Part shown: in pieces, positions 13,782-24,157 of the stretch
Layout: each line of letters begins with the position of its first letter
Numbering within the stretch: the stretch's first letter is position 1
NCBI GenBank assembly: GCA_947846985.1
Contig: CANTUZ010000002.1
Span: forward strand, 134,315,889-134,379,888
Length of the DNA stretch: 64,000 nt
DNA from: Fratercula arctica
Lineage: Eukaryota > Chordata > Aves > Charadriiformes > Alcidae
Direction: 5' to 3'
Made by a program: the position numbers and the translations under genes
The notes under the pieces: model-generated
Told to the model about the DNA's origin: nothing
The model's database searches: none
Seen by the model: only the letters and a program-made list of their open reading frames with translations

Positions 13782-13900
13782 TCAGTTAGTTGCATCATCC
13801 CTTTTCAGAGGAATTATCTGAAGTGCTTTGGCTATTCTTTCTCCTATAGCTTGACTACTTGCTGCAATTATTCTTCGAGACATCAAATCAAATGGTCCAC
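13782..13900 (-). CDS. IMPA1: IMPA1 coding exon 8 (last)
   Basis: Codes residues 241-278 plus TGA, and completes the Gly240 codon split at the junction. The acceptor is TTTCTAG before GTGGACC. It includes [10 protein letters not shown] and the C-terminal helix; the tail ends KRDDATN. Confidence 0.96.
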
Positions 13901-16900
13901 CTAGAAATCAAAGCAAGCAAAGTAACTAGATTATATCTGGAGAAAACTGTAAGTTGATAAGAAAATAAGTGTTGAAAAAATCAAGTGTAACTGATACATT
14001 ACTATTTAGGACCAAGTTTTGCCCCTGGATAAAAATGCATTTAACACAACAGGTATCTCATATAAGCTACATTTTACACTCTTCAGTGTATGTTTACTGT
14101 CTTTTTTTTTTAACTCTTCCAGGTGCTCAGCCAAGGGAGTAAAGGTTGTCTTGTAGCTTAAAAACATAGAATTGACTCTCTCTTTGTCCATTAACTGGAT
14201 GGAAACTCTGTTCAGTAGTGGTAACTTGGAAAGAGGACTGAAAAACCTCTTTGCCTTCTCATTTCAGCTATGTTTTGCTCCCAATTAGCTACTTAAAAGG
14301 ACAAGAGAGTATCGCGCATGCCCGTGTATTTACCTGATACATCTAGCAGTACACCGCCTGCTTCGGTAATTATGATTCCAGCCCCTGCCATATCCCAGCA
14401 GTGAATCCCCATTTCATAATAGGCATCGGCTCCACCCGTTGCCACAAGGCACATGTTCACAGCTGCTGTACCAACGGCTCTAATCCTAAAGGAGACATAA
14501 TTGTTTTTTCAGTTGAGAACAGTTTGTAAGAAAGTCAAAATGTCTGTGTACACTGCACAGAGAACACAGAAGCGTCATACGCAAAGTGAGCTGACCCTGA
14601 GAAAATATGATGGAACGCCGCAGTGAAACAAATAAAATATTGGGAATGAAGTTTTCCTTAAGTAGCTTGAAGAGCTCTCTGAATATAGCAAGCAGATTAT
14701 CAGAAATTACACTTATGAATTCTGTTAACCAATTTTGTTTTAGAGTGGAAATACATCTTGAACAACTTCTTAACCTAAAACATATTATGGAAGATATCTA
14801 CCCATGAAACAATAACAGATATTCTACTTTGCTTTTTAATCATCAGTACATAAAACTGTAACTGACAGCAGCTAAATTACTGCAAGAAGCAACTTACATC
14901 AACTCCAGTCCCATTTATTCTTCACAAATAAAATACCAGAGTTGAACTGACAATGTACCTAAAATGTATTCTCTACTCTACAATTCAGCATATATTCTTC
15001 AATGACAGCAGAAGACTTTTTGATAGTAGAAAAAAACCTACACGTGAAGTGTCAAAACAAGAATTCTGAGAATTTCAGCATAAAACTAAAACCCCTTTTA
15101 GACTGGAAACATGAGTAGGGTTGAGTAACAAGAAACTGTCTAATGAAACCACCTTTAGACATGAAATGGTTTGCGGAAATGTTGGTTTTGGCTTATCTGG
15201 AGGAGAGGAAGCAGGGAATGTAACCAAAATAAGAGCAGTTTATGGACAATTTCAACTACTTCGAAAAATTAAAAAAGAAAAATTATGATGCTGAAAGAGA
15301 AAAGGAAGGTCTACTTTTGTCTTCTGATATATATAAAAAACCAGCAATTATTTTCATTGCTACAGGGAAAGGAAACGAAGAACTGTAATACAGCTTCTGT
15401 CAATCCAGTTTTACTCCTAGTGTGTTTCTGGGAAAAAAAAAAGGAACAGAATTGCATTTCATTTTTTTAACTAATACAATACATTTTAGTCCTACAAAAG
15501 CAAACATGCTTTACTTCTCAATACTGATTGTTAGGGGTCTCTTATATATGTCCCAGCTTGAAAAAGTTACACACACTTAGGAGTTTCTCTGCAGAAGCTA
15601 CTATACAAAAATATTTAAATCATATTTCACATTTAAGATGTCAAATGTAGTGCAACCAGTCCTTCCTCAAAATGATCTTATTTACATATTTACAATATTA
15701 ACACTATCAGCAAATATAAAAAGTAGGAAATCTCTTACCCGTGAATAGGAATACTGAGAAGTCTTTCCATGTTAGAAAGAATTATTTTTATAGTCTCTGG
15801 ATCACGATTTGATCCCAATTCTGTTACTAAAAGGGATTTTGTAATGTCTAGAAAATAAAAAAACCCTCACTTTTCCAACAGTACAACTTATATAATAATT
15901 AGCAGAGTTTACATCATTGCTTTCTTACAAGACTGATTAAAAGTAAGGTATTTTAATATAAATATTACATATATTGAATGTATAAAAATTTGTTCTTACA
16001 TGGAAAATGGCAGGGAAAAAATAAAATACAGCGAACAAAGCACAGTCTGGTTCAATTGTGCATATACATTAATCGATGTCATTAGTAAATAAAATTCTAT
16101 TGCTACAAAAATTAGAACAGTCCTCAGATCTTTAAAGATGCCGCTTTAAGTGTGGATTTTACTTTACATAGGGTAGTAAGTATACAAGAGAGATACTGAT
16201 TTAAACCAGTAGTTCACACTTGGAAGAAGTTGAATTGTTTGGTAGATTTATTACAGACTCTAAAGAACAATCACAGATGGATTACAGACATACAGGGAAT
16301 TAAAAACAAACACACACACAGAGGGAATAAAATCTTCAATTGCTGAGTCCTGTTTTTGCAAAGATTACAAGCATGTTATATGCATTAAAGAGAACTAAAA
16401 GCTGTTTCTCAAAACTGAACAACGCATGGCCAAAAAAAGTCTGTCTTTGCAAAACAAAACTATGAGCTAAGAAACAGAAATATATCCAGGTCTAAAACTG
16501 TTCATGCCTCATTTTCAGAAGAAATATAATTACTGGAAATAAGCTACTCAGTTCAGCTTACCTTCTTGACCTGATACTTTAAGTTTTTGACCATTGCAAA
16601 ATGCACCTTTTCCTTTTCTGGCAGTATACATTTTGTCTTCTATACAACTATACACAATTCCAAACTCTATCTGCAAGAAAAAGTAAAGATACCTTGAAGT
16701 TTTTTTCCCTTTCTTCCTATTTACTGTGAAAATAGAGATCTTAGTTATAACTAGCAACAAGGAATTAATTTGGTTTTGATTGATTAGATATTAAGTAATA
16801 AAAAGTATACCTTTTTGTTTACAACAAAGCCAATTGAAACTGCCACAAATGGAAACCTACAAAACAAAACATTTCACTAATTTATAGTGAGATACTGTGC

Positions 16901-19900
16901 TTCTTTCATTACCACACTTACTCTTAATAAAAACAATATTCAGTTAAACGTCATGTATATTTCAAAAAGAAACTGTATAGGACTGTATAGGAAATATTAG
17001 TTTTCTGGAATTTGCACAATTTGCTATGAAAATAGACCCTAGAACACTAATTACCATTTAAAATACAAACGTTTTCACCCCCTGAAACTAAGCCTGTTAC
17101 AGCTTAGTGACTGTCATTTTATAGCCAAAGAATACAAGCAAGCCTCTACGCTACTAACCTTTCTCAGGAGGAACATGCCGGTCTCGTCAAAAGAGGCAAG
17201 TCACCTCTCCCCCCACCTCCACCTTCTCCACCAAAGCAATGAGAAAGACAGATATTGAAGTGAGAAGGAAGAACACAGGGGGAAGAGTGAAGGCAGTGGG
17301 AGTATATAGGACACGGTAGGCTGCATCTCAGTCTAAGTTTTTAATGATCAACCAGTTAATTTTTTTTATAATTATTTTTTACTCTTCAAAATTTGCAGTT
17401 CCAAAACATTTGCCTTAATTATGATCTGCAAAAAATACAGACTTTTAATTCTGTAAATCCAGCAGAATGGGTTCTTTTTTTACAACTTTTTGAACATGTC
17501 ATTTAGGAGGATTCTGCAGCTGTTTAAAGCCGTGGTGCACATAGCAGCAGCCATTTCAAAATTGGAATCAAGTACACTCATAAAAAGCTCATCAGGGCCA
17601 AAATCTGTCATGTTTCAAAGACAGAAAGAATAGGCAGTCAGCACTACACTGAAAATCCCCTCCTTATCCTGGTACAAAATACCACTAAACAATCACTGTT
17701 GATATTCTGCTTACTTTCACAGTAGTAGCTCCTAAATCTCAATGAATTTGAAATTTCTTAGAAATCAACACCTCTGAAGATGCTACAACTCCTAAGTCCT
17801 GTTGCTTTATTGTAAAAATCTGCCCACCTATCTTTGGCACCTCTGCCAAAGGCTGCTGACTCCTGCTATATAGTACAGGCCTCTCATGGAACAACTGCTG
17901 TTGGTTACAGACTGAGACTATTATACTTAACAGAAATACTAAAATGATTACAAAAGCTGCCCAATGGTTCTCAATAAGTGCAAGTAACAATTTGAAATTA
18001 TTAACAAGTTCACAGTATCTCTTTTAAGGCAATTTAAAAAGTGAAAAAACCGTACTTTCATGGAACTGGAGAAAGAAAAAAGGTAATCAGTTCCTAACAT
18101 AAAAAAAAAAGAAAGGTGGACCTGTGCACGAAGTTGGTAGTTCCGTCAATAGGGTCTATAATCCATGTGGGGTTATCTGTCAAAATACTGCCCTCTCCAG
18201 CTGCAACAGATTCTTCTCCGATGAAGCTGAAGTAGCAAACACATTTAAAAGACACAAAGAAATTGTTTAAAAGTTCTGAATTACAAGTGTCCTTGAAGTT
18301 AAAAATCTTAAAGTGAGATGTAGGTTTTTGAACCATCAGTGATCATATGGAAAAAGTTGAGAAATACATGATTTATCTGGAAAGCACCAACCACATCTGA
18401 CCAAGCCTGCATCAATAGATGTCAGAGATAACCACAGTATGTGGGGAACTTTATGTAAGTAACTTTACGTTTTAACATTGAAGTTTTCATCATTTCTTCC
18501 ACTAACAGCATCATCAAATTTCAGTCAGAATACTTGTAGCTATTTACACCTTTCAGTTTATTTTTACTATACACCACTACTTTTTAGCTTGTGTTTTAAC
18601 TGAAGAAAGCCTTTCTGGTCATCTCCATCTGGTTAGACCACTGCAGTAACTGTTAAATTTGTAATTTGTTAAATTGCCTGATTTCAATCCAAATGTGACA
18701 AAAAGTTGTTAGTCTCAAAACTGTTTAGTTTTACAAGCATTACAAAAATGGTAACATGGTAAAGGGGATGAAATCCAAACCAGAGCTCCTCCTGAAGAAG
18801 ATGGCAGAGTGCATGCTCAACCATACTACTAACCCAAAGGCACAGTGCTACAGGAACCCAAATTTCAGTTTTTGCTGCTAATGGAAGTATTTGTTTTGAA
18901 CTGCAAAATTATTGGGATGACTCTAAGTGGGTGGAATTCTCTTCTATGTCTTTTGCATGTTGTTAAATTTAATTGCGTATTACTCAACCTATGAAAAGTG
19001 CGCATCAAACGCATGCTTTCCTCCACAAACACATAAAACGAGGAGAACTGCTGAGAGTAAATAAATAAGGCCCCTTTAATATTGATTAGGAGTTTTATGA
19101 TTAACTATGGAAGCGAAGATGATTGTTCAGAAAGAAACACCGTGTTTCCAAAAAGCAGATCTTCACAAAGAAAAGAGAGAGTCTGCATAGTTATTTAGGC
19201 AGAGGAGTAATTCGTCAGAAAGACAAACTCAGCACCAGTATGTCTAATGTGATATCAACTATCTAATACAAGAAGAAGCTAAAATATCCTAAGATGTTTA
19301 TCGATGTCACAGAAACTGTTATTTCAAGGTCATTCTGTAAGTCTGTATGCTTGCACTAATTTGGTTAGGTTACTGATATTTTGCATCACTGCAGTTGCTC
19401 CAATTCTATGCACATTTATTGTGTTTCACATATGCAGCTACAATAAGAAAATGCAAGAAAAATTAGCAAACCCACTTTAAGAAAACTGTATTAAACTTGA
19501 GTCATTATGTCAAAATGGGAAAGTCAGTGCCATGTAAGTAAAAGTGAGTGAAATACACACAATGCACCCTTCAAGGATACATTTATTTTGGGGTTGGGGG
19601 GGGGGGTGGAGGAGGAAAAAAAAAGGGAAGACCAATTAAAAAAAAAAAAAAATCAGTATTTTGTATGACAGACTTTCAGTTACGCAGAATCAGAAGATCC
19701 TGTCTTCTTTTAAGGATGTTTGATGTTCTTAAACTGTATGAGATTTGCCAAAGGCACACTCAGTACCATGGGCCCCATTCAGCGCAGACAATGAAGGCAT
19801 ATTAATTTCAACAGCCAACAGCAGACAAGAAGTTTGGGTTCCAGGTATCTTGGGGACACCTTTGATTCTCCAACACAAATAACCAAGACGTTATTTACAG

Positions 19901-21528
19901 CTGGCTCAACTAGAAGTGACTTTCAGCATAAGTCCCAAGCAAGGCTAAACTCATGTCAGTAGACCCTGGAGACACCTTGTTTTGTTACTACAGCCCACTC
20001 CTACTCTAAAATACTTAATATACTGAGGGCAAGGGAGAATTCTGTAACTTTCCAGCATGCCAATCGTAATGAAATTTTACCAAGCAAAATCACAAACTTT
20101 CTGTTTTCTTCTTCTAGTCACCTCTCCCATTCTCCTATCAAAAGTGTATTGATAAGAATCCATACCTGTGAGAAGGATACTTTTCTTTTATCAAAGAAAT
20201 AATGAAGTTTTCTACTTTTTGATCAGTTTCTGTCACTAGATCTACTGGCGAACTTTTAGTCATAACAGATATTTCTTCTTTGAGCGCTCCACGGATTATC
20301 TGTTAAAAAAAGGGGAGGAAAATTTTTTTTATTCATTAACAGTATGGAAAATAGTAGTTTTCCCAGAAACTTGAGCATCATTTTTCCTGAAATTTTCTAT
20401 ACTGCACATACAAAACACAAATACAAGCAATGACAAAATCTGGATTTAACTGCAGGAGATGGGGCTTACCCTTGCACCTATTTTCAGTCCCTACTCAGTA
20501 CAAACTTTTACATGACCTTAAATCTAAGTACTATAAGAAGATCCACTGGTACATAAAACTGAGCTCTATTTTCTTAGGACAAGTTTTAGATTTATAAATT
20601 TAAATACCAGAATTGAATAAAACACTTAAGACTGAGCTTAAGTCAGCTATTTTTAGCCAGACCCTGCATTTATGATCTTAAAACAATCAGAGTCAGCTTA
20701 AGCAAGAATCCACGCCTCACAGCCCACAGAATTATTTTACTATTACTTAGGAAGATTTTGAGGGAAGACTTTGATGAGGTCACTGCAGGGACGATGTTCT
20801 GCAGATTCTGCAGCTCCAGGGGACAGAATCTGTACGTGTGCCATAGCAATAGCATTCAAATGTACCCAGCAGAACTACCAAGAACCGAACATTTAGTAAC
20901 CACTCTTATGCTGAGGCTCTGCCAAGATGTGCAAACTCTGTTATGTTTTAAGCCTTCTTAGATCGCAAATGGGCAAAATACCAATACTGCAAGGGATGCT
21001 TCTTATTTACAGAAGTAAAGCAATCTTCATAAAGAGAACATGATATGATATCTTGTGCCAACAAGTCACTGTACAAAGTTGAGGAGTTTGCAAGAAAGAC
21101 TGTCAACAGCTTTCAGGTGGTAAAATAATAAGGTACACAGGTGCAGTTTAAGAGGTGCTCACTGTTTATCACAACTCAGAATTTATTTATTTTTTCTAAT
21201 CAAACTTAAGGAACAAAAGTTAATCTTTGTTCTTTAATCAGACTCTGGTCCAAAGAAAGGTGCGAAGTTGTTTTCTTAAATTAACCAAGCTGTAAGCATG
21301 AAAGACACTCCAATCTTGAACCTGAGCATCACTGAATGATTCTGCTTATTTATATTTTTGACAAAATACTCCTTAGAAGAATATACAATATCAAAGCTCC
21401 TTCAAAAGCTCTATACATACTAGACTTAATAAATAATGTTATTTTTATAAATAGGTTATATTTACCTCTCCAGCTTTCCTTGCTAAAGCAACTGCATAAT
21501 CCATACATTCTTGCCAAGGGTCTGCCAT
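13782..21528 (-). CDS. IMPA1: Inositol monophosphatase 1, complete in 8 coding exons
   Basis: Mg2+-dependent, lithium-sensitive cytosolic phosphatase that releases free myo-inositol from inositol monophosphates and so recycles inositol for phosphoinositide signalling. The coding exons in transcript order are 21528-21466, 20299-20166, 18226-18122, 16856-16811, 16670-16562, 15847-15739, 14485-14334 and 13900-13782. They total 837 nt, that is 278 residues plus TGA (human 277), and phase is kept at every junction. Metal ligands are at the family positions: Glu70 in FIGEE, Asp90 and Asp93 in the [10 protein letters not shown] signature with Thr95, and Asp220 in CWDMAGAG. The start codon opens [12 protein letters not shown], as in other vertebrates. 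The gene appears functional, and the homodimeric fold should be intact. One oddity is the weak donor of the third coding exon. Confidence 0.97.
14334..14485 (-). CDS. IMPA1: IMPA1 coding exon 7
   Basis: Codes residues 190-239, with split codons at both ends. It carries the second inositol-phosphatase signature with the metal ligand Asp220 in CWDMAGAG. The acceptor is CTTTAG and the donor is G|GTAAAT. Confidence 0.97.
15739..15847 (-). CDS. IMPA1: IMPA1 coding exon 6
   Basis: Codes residues 154-188 and completes Asp153 ([17 protein letters not shown]...). The acceptor is TTCTAG and the donor is GG|GTAAGA. Phase agrees with both neighbours. Confidence 0.96.
16562..16670 (-). CDS. IMPA1: IMPA1 coding exon 5
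   Basis: Codes residues 117-152, opening with [16 protein letters not shown] and carrying the [12 protein letters not shown] loop. The acceptor is CTTGCAG and the donor is G|GTAAGC. Confidence 0.97.
16811..16856 (-). CDS. IMPA1: IMPA1 coding exon 4 (46 nt)
   Basis: A short exon coding residues 102-116 ([15 protein letters not shown]). Its first G completes Arg101. The acceptor is TTTGTAG and the donor is AAG|GTATAC. It is too short for an ORF scan but matches the family exactly. Confidence 0.96.
18122..18226 (-). CDS. IMPA1: IMPA1 coding exon 3, active-site signature
   Basis: Codes residues 67-100, completing Ser66, with Glu70, Asp90, Asp93 and Thr95 of the active site. The acceptor is CTTCAG. 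The only donor that keeps phase is CAG|GTCCAC, which departs from the consensus at +3 to +6. Read-through into the intron adds nine codons and then a stop. Confidence 0.95.
19589..19612 (+). repeat. G-run in IMPA1 intron
   Basis: A run of G broken by TT (GGGGTT followed by about eleven G), then GGAGGAGG and two A-runs. It is low-complexity intronic sequence with some G-quadruplex potential. The 85-codon frame over it is an artefact. Confidence 0.7.
20166..20299 (-). CDS. IMPA1: IMPA1 coding exon 2
   Basis: Codes residues 22-65 and two bases of Ser66 (IIRGALKEE...[16 protein letters not shown]). The acceptor is TTAACAG and the donor is CAG|GTATGG. Confidence 0.96.
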
Positions 21529-21547
21529 CTTTTCTTAGATATACAGC
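21466..21547 (-). CDS. IMPA1: IMPA1 first coding exon
   Basis: The CDS part is 21,466-21,528 (residues 1-21, [21 protein letters not shown] less its last residue at the junction, donor GAG|GTAAAT). The ATG is preceded by AGAAAAG. A pyrimidine-rich acceptor CTTTTCATAG at 21,548-21,557 suggests that the exon begins at 21,547 with 19 nt of 5' UTR, so an upstream non-coding exon is expected. Confidence 0.93.
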
Positions 21548-22873
21548 CTATGAAAAGGATAGATTAACACAAACATTATTATGGCTACTTTTTGTTTCAA
21601 AATCTAATTTTCTACTCCCCTTTTTCTGGACTGCACTGTTTTCTCATTGATGGAATATGGAAGTTTGTCCTATCCTTTACTCTGAAAAAAAAATAACTTA
21701 AAGAGTATTAGTCTAAGTTACCAGATCTTTTCCCTACATTTTGTGATTACCAAAAAGGCGTAACATAAAAACATTAACAAGTACAGAGCCTCAGTCTTGA
21801 AAGGTACATGGATAAAAAAGATTCTACATTTAGACACTAACCTCAATGTACATAAAGGCTTTGAAAAACAAATAGTGTGGTTACACACAGACACATTCAT
21901 AAATACAGTGTACAGCTCAAGCCCTTTTTGCTTAAAAATACTATAATCTTCACTGTAATTTATTGCAGAAAACTGGCATACACCTTAGTCTATTTTTAAG
22001 TATGGTTTAAATGACTTTGAATATCTTAAACTAGAAGATTAGAATCTTAAACCCCAAATCTGTCCTTTCTGTATTTTAGTCCTCTGTGCTTTGTTCTAGG
22101 GGTTTACTCCAAACAGAAATATGAAATGGTTTTGATTCTACACGAGACAGTTACAAGATCCCAGTCATTTAGAAGCATTTTCTATATTCTTAAGTATTAT
22201 GAAGCAATACTAGCCACCTCATCTTCCATGCATCTCTACTTTCACGAGGAATGTGAAATACAAATCAGCATATTATACGTTATTTCTGATACACCCTTAA
22301 GAGACCACAAATTCATTCAAAGATGTAATGGTATTCTGAACTTTGGAAGTTTGTTTCATTTTTGAGACCTAGCCCTTTCAGAAGCCTTCTGGGTATCTCC
22401 TACTAAAGTGAGCTAGTTTTTAAGTGATGATGTGGGTAACAGTTTTCTGCCACTTGCAGATTCACAAAGATTAGGTAAATTATTATAAAAAAAACATCAC
22501 AGACAGTATAAAGAAAAAAAAACCCTGTGCAATTAACACAATCCAGAAGTCTCCAGTCCAAGCATCCTGATCTAACGGTCCTTGCCTTTTTCAGCCTTGG
22601 TCCTTAACAGATAGAGATGCCTACAAATGCTAGGTAAAATGCAAAGGGTGTGATGCTGCAATTATGTTGATAACGTTCTTTATTTATCATAGCAGGTAAA
22701 GTACAGGTTCTGTTAAATAAACACAGAAATAACTTTGTCAGAACACAGAGCTGGGTACAGACAGAACGGATACAGGTATGCGTCTACAAATAGACAAAGA
22801 ACTGGCACTAGGTAAAAGTTTCTCTGTTACCCACAAACGACTGGTAGTACTGGTGGAACCTTAAGTACATTTT

Positions 22874-22920
22874 AGAATCATAGAACGTGCTGGGTTGGAA
22901 GGGACCTTTAAAGGGTCATT
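22874..22920 (-). mobile_element. Very short CR1 3' end
   Basis: AGAATCATAGAACG followed by GGGTTGGAAGGGACCTTTAAA is the reverse complement of the CR1 terminus. The match stops after about 47 bp, just inside the IMPA1 CpG island. Confidence 0.85.
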
Positions 22921-22979
22921 TCACATCATCTACATCTAAACCCTCACTAAAACAGTAACTCCAGAACAAGCGTTCTAAA

Positions 22980-23450
22980 TACCAGCGCCTACACTGACTG
23001 GGAAAAAGCGCATTCAGAGTAAAGGTTTGGAACCCGGGCTGAAGGGCGGCCCACATAACCCGGCCGAGGTGACAGCACCTCCCGCCGCCGCCGGGGGGCT
23101 GTGTGGCCCTGTCAGCGCTCGGGACGGGCTGCGCCCACCACAGCCCCCCGGGGCAGCGGCGCATTCCCCTCACGATACCCCGAAATGGCGGTTGAGGAAG
23201 CAGGAAGAGGCTCACCGCGCTCCGCCGCTGGTCACCTCCGCCGCTGCCTCCTCTCTCGCTGCGGTGCGCAGCTCCGTCAGTGCGCAGGCGCCGGGCGAAG
23301 AGACCGTTCACTCCGCCCCCTCCCCCCGGCGGTCGGGAGCTGCCGTTGCGCCTGCGCGGAGGGGGGCGAGAAGGGGCGCGGTCGCTGCCCGCAGCGCGTG
23401 AGGTTACGGTCGCCGGGCGGGGTTGCCTCAGCGCCTGCGCCGTTCAAAAT
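22980..23450 (-). promoter_or_regulatory. IMPA1: CpG-island promoter of IMPA1 with a probable non-coding first exon
   Basis: GC- and CpG-rich block in AT-rich surroundings, about 1.5 kb upstream of the IMPA1 start codon. On the minus strand GAGCGCG|GTGAGC gives a good donor at 23,216/23,215, so a non-coding exon ending at 23,216 is likely. Three exact copies of GCGCCTGCGC (either strand), the core of the NRF1 site, lie at 23,282-23,291, 23,348-23,357 and 23,431-23,440. There is no TATA box, which is usual for a housekeeping promoter. The frames of up to 146 codons here are only GC-rich open frames. Confidence 0.8.
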
Positions 23451-23654
23451 TGCAGTTAAGGGCTTAAAATGAGCCTTTAACGTTGACTTCTTTTTATTAG
23501 TTGGGCGTGGCAGGGTGAAGATACCGTAAGCGCTCTCCCGCAGAGAACGCGGCTGGCGTTTTCCTGGGTTTGTAGCTGGTGAGGGCGTCGCTGTTTGACA
23601 AGGAGACCGGGTTATACAAGGTGTGGGATAAAGGCCCGTGAAAAAGAACGTGAA

Positions 23655-24157
23655 TGTCACTCGGCACAAGAAGGAGGGACATGGATGTGTTAGAGCAGGT
23701 CCAGAGGAGGGCCGCAAAGATTATCCAAGGGCTGGAGCACCTCTGCTATGAGGACAGGCTGAGAGAGTTGGGGTTGTTCAGCCTGGAGAAGAGGCGGCTC
23801 CGGAAAGACCTTATAGCAGCCTTACAGTACCCAAAGGGAGCCTACAAGAAAGCTGGAGAGGGACTTTGTACAAGGGCATGTAGCGATAGGAGGAGGGGTA
23901 GTGGCTTCAGACTGGAAGAGGGTAGATTTAGGTTAGATATCAGGAAGAAATTTTTCATTCCGAGGGTGGTGAGGCACTGGAACAGGTTGCCCAGGGAAGC
24001 TGTGGATGCCCCATCCCTGGAAGTGTTCAAGGCCAGGCTGGATGGGGCTTTGAGCAGCCTGGTCCAGTGGGAGGTGTCCCTGCCCAAGGCAAAGGGGTTG
24101 GAACTACATGATCTTTAAGGTCCCTTCCAACCCAGACCATTCTATGATTCTATGGTA
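23655..24157 (+). mobile_element. CR1 LINE, about 500 bp of the 3' end
   Basis: Matches the C-terminal part of CR1 ORF2 plus the 3' UTR. The frame from 23,654 reads VLEQVQRRAAKIIQGLEHL and continues through the typical FIPRVVRHWNRLP block. It ends with the GATCTTTAAGGTCCCTTCC block and ATTCTATGATTCTATGG. It lies about 200 bp beyond the IMPA1 CpG island on the upstream side. The 154-codon frame is a repeat remnant, not a host gene. Confidence 0.96.

Noticed and set aside
17739..17990. An 83-codon minus frame with a membrane-span-like stretch in an IMPA1 intron.
   Set aside because: Short, lies within an intron on the gene's own strand, and no family resemblance. AT-rich DNA often gives Ile/Leu/Val runs.
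23027..23717. Frames of up to 146 codons in the IMPA1 CpG island.
   Set aside because: Overlapping frames on both strands in GC-rich DNA. No splice or domain support.
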